This document shows positions 24,951-29,271 of a stretch of 29,271 bases of DNA, in pieces; position 1 is the first letter of the stretch, and every line of letters begins with the position of its first letter. This stretch comes from a virus. Under the pieces are notes generated by a model, which worked only from the letters and a program-made list of their open reading frames with translations, ran no database searches and was not told the origin of the DNA. The stretch lies in IMG/VR virus record IMGVR_UViG_3300042868_001154, positions 1 to 29,271 of that record; one strand, 5' to 3'. The translations under genes were made by a program, and so were the position numbers.

Positions 24951-25193
24951 TTATTGTTTGCGGTTTCTGAGAGTGTTGACGTACTTGGTAATCTTGCCAA
25001 CATGTCCGGCGCTTGGGGACACTGTGCCCCAAAACCAGTTGTAGACAGTAGCCCGACTTACGCCGAGCTTAGCTGCTACGTCATTAACAGGAATACCAAG
25101 TGCAATACAACGCCTGCCCAGATACACGCCTAGCGAGTTGGCATCAGCTTCGTTATTAGCGTCAACCAGCCGCTGGCTGTATCCATAAGACAT
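24951..25193 (-). CDS. Small helix-turn-helix DNA-binding protein
   Basis: Start taken at 25193 (MSYGYSQRL), because GAGGAG lies six bases in front and the frame then begins three bases after the stop of the upstream gene. A Met seven codons earlier would overlap that gene. 80 residues. A helix-turn-helix is visible at about residues 36-56: PVNDVAAKLGVSRATVYNWFWGT, with the usual A-x-x-x-G-V-S-x-x-T-V spacing of Cro/MerR/XRE-like HTHs. The basic C-terminal tail (GKITKYVNTLRNRKQ) is compatible with DNA contact. It likely regulates early transcription or acts at the origin. Its place directly before the primase gene suggests co-regulation. Confidence 0.78.
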   Translation of the reverse strand: MSYGYSQRLVDANNEADANSLGVYLGRRCIALGIPVNDVAAKLGVSRATVYNWFWGTVSPSAGHVGKITKYVNTLRNRKQ

Positions 25194-25195
25194 AG

Positions 25196-26134
25196 TTACT
25201 CCTCGTTGCTCCATGCCTTCAGCACAGAATCCATATCCCGGCTACCAGTCGGTGTGGGTGCCACAGTCTTCTTGCTTTCGCGTTTGACTGGCTCGGCGAC
25301 TTCTTCCTCTGCCTCACGTACCCTGCCTTTACCAGCAGCATAGGCCATCTCGGAGTTAGCTTCTTTGCTTGTTCCGGTGACTTTGTCCTGCATCAGCTTA
25401 GGAGTGTTCGTCTGTGCTTGGTACGGAGTCATAATCACGAGCTTCTGCACCTCGGGGGTATTGGCGACTTTGGTAATGACATCGTAGTGATGGCGCTTGA
25501 TGTGCTCGACAGCAGTGAACAGAATTGACTGGTTGTCATTGTTCTCGTTGAAGCTCAACTGAGTAATGTAGTAGTCAAGGCTCTTGCCGTTGTTGCCCAA
25601 GTACTTGATGTAGTTCTCAAACACATGGGTTGTCTCAGAAGCACTCTCACCGAACAGAGACTTAGAGGCCAAGTTCATTTGATAGACTTCACCTTCGAGC
25701 GCAGTGCCGAAATCATCTTCCAGCAGAACAGCGATACGGCGAGAGTAACGGCAGGCTTTAGAGTTGCCCTGACCCGAACCCTTGATGTTGCGCTGGCAGC
25801 TATCGCATCGTGCTGACTGCGGATTTACAGAACCAGCATCAGGGGCGTTACCGTCATTGGAGAAGCAGTCCGGTGCAGTTGGCTCGGCATCGGGTGTCCA
25901 CTGCTTAGCGTAGAAGATGCGTCCGACTTTAGGCGAGGAGTTGACGATGATGACGTTCAGATCACCCTTGACCTTGCCCATCTCTTTGCCGCCAATTTCC
26001 TTGCGGAAGATACCGTTCTTAGGAACGATGCGTTTTGTACCTGACGTACCCATAAGGGATTTTGTGAGGTCACTGATACCCGAGGTTTGCAGGAAGTCGG
26101 GAAGGGCTTGGTCGATAACTGTAATATTGCTCAT
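25196..26134 (-). CDS. Probable ssDNA-binding protein with Cys4 zinc site
   Basis: 312 residues. The core has a strand-rich domain (FRKEIGGKEMGKVKGDLNVIIVNSSPKVGRIFYAKQW) and four cysteines, C90, C110, C113 and C128, in a PDCFSNDG...ARCDSCQRNIKGSGQGNSKACRYSRRIAVLL frame, looking like a structural zinc site. The C-terminal 60 residues are low complexity (EAEEEVAEPVKRESKK) and end in DMDSVLKAWSNEE, an acidic, hydrophobic-tipped tail as in SSB proteins, which use it to recruit replication partners. I recognise this Cys pattern in replication operons of environmental phages. Function is inferred from layout and neighbours (primase, helicase), not from a named family. Confidence 0.65.
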   Translation of the reverse strand: MSNITVIDQALPDFLQTSGISDLTKSLMGTSGTKRIVPKNGIFRKEIGGKEMGKVKGDLNVIIVNSSPKVGRIFYAKQWTPDAEPTAPDCFSNDGNAPDAGSVNPQSARCDSCQRNIKGSGQGNSKACRYSRRIAVLLEDDFGTALEGEVYQMNLASKSLFGESASETTHVFENYIKYLGNNGKSLDYYITQLSFNENNDNQSILFTAVEHIKRHHYDVITKVANTPEVQKLVIMTPYQAQTNTPKLMQDKVTGTSKEANSEMAYAAGKGRVREAEEEVAEPVKRESKKTVAPTPTGSRDMDSVLKAWSNEE

Positions 26135-26144
26135 TTGGTTTCTT

Positions 26145-26567
26145 TCAGGATTTGGAACGTCTAACTACCACGGTGTACTCACTCTCAACATTCAGGCCCA
26201 TAGGCAGAAGGTCAGGATTCTCTTCGAGGAATGACTTCATGTTTGTCTGATGCAGTCGTTTCTCTAACAGGGCAAATGCACCTTGCTGTTCAATGAAGGT
26301 GTACATCGAATCCCAATCATTCGTCCAGTACCGTGACTTAACTGAACGGATGATTGTGCCGTGTGGGGTTTTAATGCTGCTGGCGTTGATGGTCTTACAC
26401 GCATCTAACATACCAGCTTCCAGCAGCTTGGCTTGTTCTTCGAGCAGCGAGTCTTTGCCGTCGTACTCTGCTTTCAACTGTGCTCGTGCGTCTCGTATTT
26501 TTAAGAACGTCTCGGTCAACTTGTCTAAGTTGGGAATCGGTCTATCCTCTGAAGTTTCTTCAGTCAT
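26145..26567 (-). CDS. Conserved phage protein of unknown function
   Basis: 140 residues, first gene after the sigma70-like promoter, AGGAG placed seven bases before the ATG. Residues 15-60 form a long charged helix (LDKLTETFLKIRDARAQLKAEYDGKDSLLEEQAKLLEAGML, coiled-coil-like). Then comes a compact block: SIKTPHGTIIRSVKSRYWTNDWDSMYTFIEQQGAFALLEKRLHQTNMKSFLEENPDLLPMGLNVESEYTVVVRR. This second block (GT-I-R-SVKxRYWT-DWD, LEKR-HQTNM, ENPDLLP-GLN) is of a kind I recognise as widespread in environmental phage replication operons, and is the sort of domain seen in Gp157-like phage proteins. No enzyme motif is seen. Confidence 0.75.
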   Translation of the reverse strand: MTEETSEDRPIPNLDKLTETFLKIRDARAQLKAEYDGKDSLLEEQAKLLEAGMLDACKTINASSIKTPHGTIIRSVKSRYWTNDWDSMYTFIEQQGAFALLEKRLHQTNMKSFLEENPDLLPMGLNVESEYTVVVRRSKS

Positions 26568-26709
26568 CTAATGCTCCTGATGGTTAATGAAAGTGTAGGT
26601 ACTCGCTGCACTGTTTGCAACACACCAACAACGAATCGCATCAGAGTTGCAGCCCTGACCAGCATCCGCTTTCCCTACAGAACCGACTATATCACAGAGT
26701 TGGACATTG
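26568..26709 (-). other. Intergenic leader of the internal leftward transcription unit
   Basis: The longest gene-free stretch of the window (about 142 bases). It holds the -10 and most of the promoter, and then an untranslated leader ending in CAGGAG before the ATG at 26567. A short ORF (60 codons, start 26750) crosses it, but it overlaps the -35/-10 elements and the helicase end. GCTGCA and TGCAGC blocks could pair as a long-range stem in the leader. No known riboswitch is recognised. Confidence 0.55.
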
Positions 26710-26713
26710 TCAA
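26686..26713 (-). promoter_or_regulatory. Sigma70-type promoter inside the leftward operon
   Basis: On the minus strand: -35 TTGACA (26713-26708), a 16-base spacer, and -10 TATAGT (26691-26686), with TG one base before the -10 (extended -10). The -35 is a 6/6 and the -10 a 5/6 match to the consensus. The predicted start is near 26679, leaving a leader of about 110 bases before the ATG at 26567. The motif lies directly after the helicase stop, so it can drive the unknown, Cys4, HTH and primase genes separately from the upstream part. Confidence 0.75.
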
Positions 26714-28098
26714 ACAGTTTCTGAAGATAATTCTTGTCGGTACAGATCAATTATTTTCTGGTGGTTGCCGACGTTGTTGCGCAGCATGGAGTAGAGTTTA
26801 GCTTCAACGGGACTGCCAGAGATATGCACGATGGTCATATTGTTCTTCTGCCCCGGTCGGTCGATACGTGCGTTTGCTTGCAAGTATGTTTCTACACTGG
26901 TACATGGAGCGTACCAAATAATTGTGTCGGCGGCAGTCAGGGTTAACCCGTGCGATGCAGCTTGCGGCTGAATGATGAGCACCTTAACATTGTTAGTCTC
27001 TTGGAAGTCCTTGACAATATCGCTGCGTTTATTTACGTTGACTTCGCCGTTGATTACTGCGCAAGTGATGTGTTGCTTTTCGAGGTGTCTTCTTAACAGG
27101 TCTATGGTATGTGTAAACGGAACGAACACGAGAACTTTGTGGCTTGACTCGTCGATCACTTCCTGCACCACGTTGAGTCGGATAGAAGCATCGAAGTCCA
27201 CGATCTCATGGGAGTCGGTGTAGACAGAGCCACATGATATTTGCAGCAGCTTACTGACCTGTACTGCGGCGTTGACTGCGCTGATCTCTTCCCCTGCGGC
27301 GTCAATCAACATCTGGGACTTCAGCAGCTTATAGAAACCACGCTGCTGTGCTGTGAGTGGTGCGTCTCGGTCTACGTAAGTAACAGGAGGTAGGTCAAGA
27401 CATTGCGCTTTCTCAAACCTTATCGCAGGCTGTAGGATTCGGTGCACGGTAGTTTGCGCATCTGGCTTTGGTAGCCAGCGGTACATGCTCACCTTGGTCA
27501 TCACGGTATCTTTGAACTGACCGAAGAACGGAGAGACTGACGTGGGGTTAACGAGCTTAGCCAATCCATAAGCATCCGCAGGTGACTGAGCAGCCGGTGT
27601 ACCCGTGAGCATCCACAAGCCCTTGATTACTTTGTTGAGGTCACGTAGGACTTTCCATCGCGCCGTCTGTGCGTTCTTGTATGCCGATGCCTCGTCAACT
27701 ACGATGAGGTCAAACCCACCATCAAGGATTTCCTTCTTGACGATATCGACACCGTCAAAGTTAATGACGACGAACTCGGCACCGCTTCTAATTATTTCTT
27801 TACGCTTAGTCGCACTGCCGTAAGCAACTGCAACGCTTCTGTGTATTGCGAACTTGAACAAGTCTTGCTGCCATGCCGACTTCATGATCGACAGCGGACA
27901 GATCACTAACACTCTCTTAATAGCACTAACACTCATCAAGTAGTCAACTGCCCAGATCACCGATGCAGTCTTGCCTGTGCCCTGCTCGTTGAAGCAGAAC
28001 GCTTTGCGGTTGGATATCAGGAAGTCAGCGGTAGTTTGCTGGTGTGCAAACGGTGTGAATCCATGTGGACGGGGCCATTGATACTCTGATAATTTCAT
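26710..28098 (-). CDS. SNF2/DEAD-like superfamily 2 helicase
   Basis: 462 residues with the full set of SF2/SNF2 motifs in order: Q-type element (FTPFAHQQTTADF), motif I NEQGTGKT (residues 37-44), Ia/strand VLVICPLSIMKSAWQQDL, motif II DEAS (135-138), motif III LTGTPAAQSP (164-173), the C-terminal RecA lobe with VLVFVPFTHTIDLLRRHL, motif V ASHGLTLTAAD (381-391) and motif VI QANARIDRPGQ (407-417). ATP-driven DNA translocase or fork-remodelling role. Compact, without extra domains, as in many phages. It overlaps the HNH-like gene by ATGA, so translation is coupled. The C-terminus is followed at once by a promoter. Confidence 0.92.
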   Translation of the reverse strand: MKLSEYQWPRPHGFTPFAHQQTTADFLISNRKAFCFNEQGTGKTASVIWAVDYLMSVSAIKRVLVICPLSIMKSAWQQDLFKFAIHRSVAVAYGSATKRKEIIRSGAEFVVINFDGVDIVKKEILDGGFDLIVVDEASAYKNAQTARWKVLRDLNKVIKGLWMLTGTPAAQSPADAYGLAKLVNPTSVSPFFGQFKDTVMTKVSMYRWLPKPDAQTTVHRILQPAIRFEKAQCLDLPPVTYVDRDAPLTAQQRGFYKLLKSQMLIDAAGEEISAVNAAVQVSKLLQISCGSVYTDSHEIVDFDASIRLNVVQEVIDESSHKVLVFVPFTHTIDLLRRHLEKQHITCAVINGEVNVNKRSDIVKDFQETNNVKVLIIQPQAASHGLTLTAADTIIWYAPCTSVETYLQANARIDRPGQKNNMTIVHISGSPVEAKLYSMLRNNVGNHQKIIDLYRQELSSETV

Positions 28099-28373
28099 TT
28101 TTTCTTCGGCTTGTTGACCTTGACTGTGTGGTCTGAATTACGACTGAACGAACGGTTGGCGCTAGGTGCTTTGAGTTTCAAGTTGCTCGGCGCATTAGTA
28201 CCACCCTTGCTCAGGGGGATTGTATGGTCGATGTCTTTGCCTGTGCGGTCAATACCTTTGGCATCCATCTCACTACGGGCCTTCTGGCGCTTCGCACGGG
28301 TAGGTGCTTCGCCTCGGGCTATTTGCTGCTGGTACTCTTTCTCATACGGGCGGGGTTTGTTTACGTAAGGCAT
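28095..28373 (-). CDS. Small HNH-like nuclease-family protein
   Basis: 92 residues, AAGGA seven bases before the ATG. A basic N-terminal helix (residues 10-35, ...KEYQQQIARGEAPTRAKRQKARSEMDAK) is followed by the core DIDHTIPLSKGGTNAPSNLKLKAPSANRSFSRN. It has the D-H of an HNH beta-hairpin (D49, H50), the central N64 and, where the usual second His would be, N73. This HNN variant occurs in phage HNH-like proteins, whose activity is often not tested. No zinc cysteines. The C-terminal tail is Lys-rich. Its place between an unknown gene and the helicase suggests repair, nicking or recombination, but catalytic activity is unproven. Confidence 0.75.
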   Translation of the reverse strand: MPYVNKPRPYEKEYQQQIARGEAPTRAKRQKARSEMDAKGIDRTGKDIDHTIPLSKGGTNAPSNLKLKAPSANRSFSRNSDHTVKVNKPKKK

Positions 28374-28375
28374 GG

Positions 28376-28624
28376 TTAGTCCTTTGTGATTGCTGATAGT
28401 GCATCATTTTCCCACAGGGGTTTGCGACCGTCCTCCTCGATAGCACGCAGCATCTTACCTACTGATACGGCAACCTCCAAAAGCATTTCGTTTTTGTACT
28501 TGTTCAGTTCTTCGTGGATGATCTTACCCACCATGTTCACCACTACGCGCTCTACGATTGCCCCCACTCTGCGCTTCAGTTCATTCTCAAGGATGAGGGC
28601 GGTGTCGGTTTCTTCGTTGGGCAT
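28376..28624 (-). CDS. Small helical hypothetical protein
   Basis: 82 residues: NEETDTALILENELKRRVGAIVERVVVNMVGKIIHEELNKYKNEMLLEVAVSVGKMLRAIEEDGRKPLWENDALSAI. It is an almost all-helical, amphipathic acidic/hydrophobic protein, likely an oligomer. No family recognised. It starts 29 bases after the preceding gene's stop with only a weak GAAAGAAA ribosome site and ends two bases before the HNH-like start. Coding evidence is its fit in the operon and an ORF without large gaps; no function can be given. Confidence 0.65.
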   Translation of the reverse strand: MPNEETDTALILENELKRRVGAIVERVVVNMVGKIIHEELNKYKNEMLLEVAVSVGKMLRAIEEDGRKPLWENDALSAITKD

Positions 28625-28653
28625 GATTTTCTTTCGTTATTGCGTGGTTGATT

Positions 28654-28995
28654 TTATATTTTGTGGTGTGGTCGTAGTTCTCTGATATTGAATACTGCAT
28701 TTGGCCCACGGACTCTCATTTTGTACTTCAAGTACAAAGCTGCACATATCACTTCGCCGTTAGCAATATAAGTTTCGTATGCATTTTCAATAACATGCTT
28801 TAAGGTATAGCTGCTTATCTTTTCGTTGATAGTCTTACGTCTATCTAAGCCATCGTGCATCAACAACCATTGGACACATAAACCCACTTCACGAGTACGA
28901 ATTGGTCCGTCCCCCCCAAACCCAAACTGTGTAAGTGCCGGGTACTTTTTCTGTACTTCCGTAATTGCAGCAGCGTCTATTGCTCCAGTTTCCAT
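28654..28995 (-). CDS. Hypothetical protein of early operon
   Basis: 113 residues, AGGAG seven bases before the ATG and two bases after the stop of the nuclease gene. Sequence features: an N-terminal helix, a glycine turn (FGFGGDGPIRTREVGLCVQWLLMHDG), a helix (TINEKISSYTLKHVIENA), and a C-terminal basic segment (YLKYKMRVRGPNAVFNIRELRPHHKI). No known domain recognised. It may be a DNA-binding or regulatory accessory of the replication operon, from location only. Confidence 0.7.
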   Translation of the reverse strand: METGAIDAAAITEVQKKYPALTQFGFGGDGPIRTREVGLCVQWLLMHDGLDRRKTINEKISSYTLKHVIENAYETYIANGEVICAALYLKYKMRVRGPNAVFNIRELRPHHKI

Positions 28996-28997
28996 TT

Positions 28998-29271
28998 TTA
29001 ACTCCTGTTGTATTCACAATCTTTCACTGCGCAGAACCTGCACAATGGTCCGCTTGTCGGATTCCACACTCCATTTTCCCTCGCCGCTTCGATACGTGCA
29101 ACATCAATCGCAGACTTCGCCATGTAGGTGTCTTTGAACTCAGCAAACTGCTCGGCCTTGACGAACTCTTTGGACACCACAAACAGCAGGGCTGACTTCA
29201 CCCTAACAATGTTAGGGTACTTCGCAAAGATAGCCGCAGCCACTAGGTCAAGCTGCTTCGTATCAGCGTAG
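28998..29271 (-). CDS. Cas4-like PD-(D/E)XK nuclease, C-terminal part (5' end outside window)
   Basis: The frame is open to the right edge, so about 90 C-terminal residues are seen; a GTG at 29243 is not a likely start. The visible segment begins YADTKQLDLVAAAIFAKYPNIVRVKSALLFVVSKEFVKAEQ, like the helix-strand following the QxxxY-type motif in Cas4/RecB-family nucleases. A helix follows, then C-R-F-C-A-V-K-D-C close to the end (codons at 29040, 29031 and 29016). Three C-terminal cysteines in C-x2-C-x4-C fit the 4Fe-4S site of Cas4/AddB enzymes, whose fourth Cys lies near the N-terminus. The metal-binding D and E-x-K residues are outside the window. Likely a 5'-3' exonuclease for recombination or replication. 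Confidence 0.72.
   Translation of the reverse strand, partial: YADTKQLDLVAAAIFAKYPNIVRVKSALLFVVSKEFVKAEQFAEFKDTYMAKSAIDVARIEAARENGVWNPTSGPLCRFCAVKDCEYNRS

Noticed and set aside
26587-26616. Second promoter-like pair in the leader (TTGCAA-17-TACACT, minus strand)
   Set aside because: Weak 4/6 matches at both boxes, close to a far better promoter at 26686-26713.
26568-26750. 60-codon minus-strand ORF ending just before the ATG at 26567
   Set aside because: It lies across the helicase end and a near-consensus promoter, its start would be upstream of the predicted transcript start, and its sequence is not protein-like (Cys/Asn/Ser-rich, no pattern). Kept as leader instead; a small chance remains that it is real.
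1-29271. tRNA genes, CRISPR arrays, insertion sequences, integrase and attachment sites
   Set aside because: I saw no cloverleaf-like sequence in the few intergenic gaps, no spaced direct repeats, no transposase or recombinase motif. Without a search tool a small tRNA cannot be fully excluded, but there is almost no room for one.

Overview
This window is part of the genome of a tailed bacteriophage, probably an environmental (metagenome-type) phage with a short tail. The evidence is a dense one-direction block of tail-fibre, lysis and virion genes, long low-complexity virion proteins (813 and 2181 residues), and an opposing replication and repair block. Neither terminase, portal, capsid, DNA polymerase nor integrase is in the window, so the lifestyle cannot be decided here. 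The host is likely Gram-negative. A signal-peptide-bearing solute-binding protein of the Bug/TctC family, which is greatly expanded in Betaproteobacteria, hints at a Burkholderiales-type host; this is inference.

Layout, plus strand (1-21877): (a) 1-4044, receptor-binding module. It holds the C-terminus of a fibre ending in an S74 intramolecular-chaperone domain, a second fibre with tandem 56-residue repeats that stops exactly where the S74 domain would begin, a very glycine-rich distal adhesin-like protein, and a small overlapping gene that may be its assembly partner. (b) 4047-6049, two unexpected cargo genes: a secreted Bug/TctC-like solute-binding protein translationally coupled to a PP-loop ATP pyrophosphatase-like enzyme. 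(c) 6058-8287, lysis-type cassette: a small orphan, two single-TM proteins, a GTA-type holin and a GH108 endolysin. (d) 8296-21877, virion module: a 711-residue tail-hub-like protein, a beta-rich structural protein, a GEFVVPA-motif protein, a GNAT-fold protein and two large ejection-type virion proteins. The 2181-residue one carries a HExxxH putative zinc-protease motif. Most neighbours overlap by ATGA or TAATG, so the block is read as one or few long late transcripts.

Minus strand (29271-21934, read right to left): a truncated Cas4-like PD-(D/E)XK nuclease, two small unknowns, an HNH-like protein, a SNF2-type helicase, then (after an internal sigma70-like promoter at 26686-26713) a conserved unknown, a Cys4 probable ssDNA-binding protein, a small HTH regulator, a primase-helicase fusion and a small C-terminal gene. 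This is an early/replication operon. The two blocks converge at about 21880, where a strong GC hairpin has its U-tract on the minus-strand transcript.

The candidate for something undescribed is the coupled Bug-protein/PP-loop pair placed between the adhesin genes and the lysis genes. Second are the putative HExxxH protease inside the giant ejection-type protein and the two extra membrane proteins in front of the holin. No gene-free stretch longer than 300 bases exists; the longest is about 140 bases (26568-26709), and it holds the promoter.
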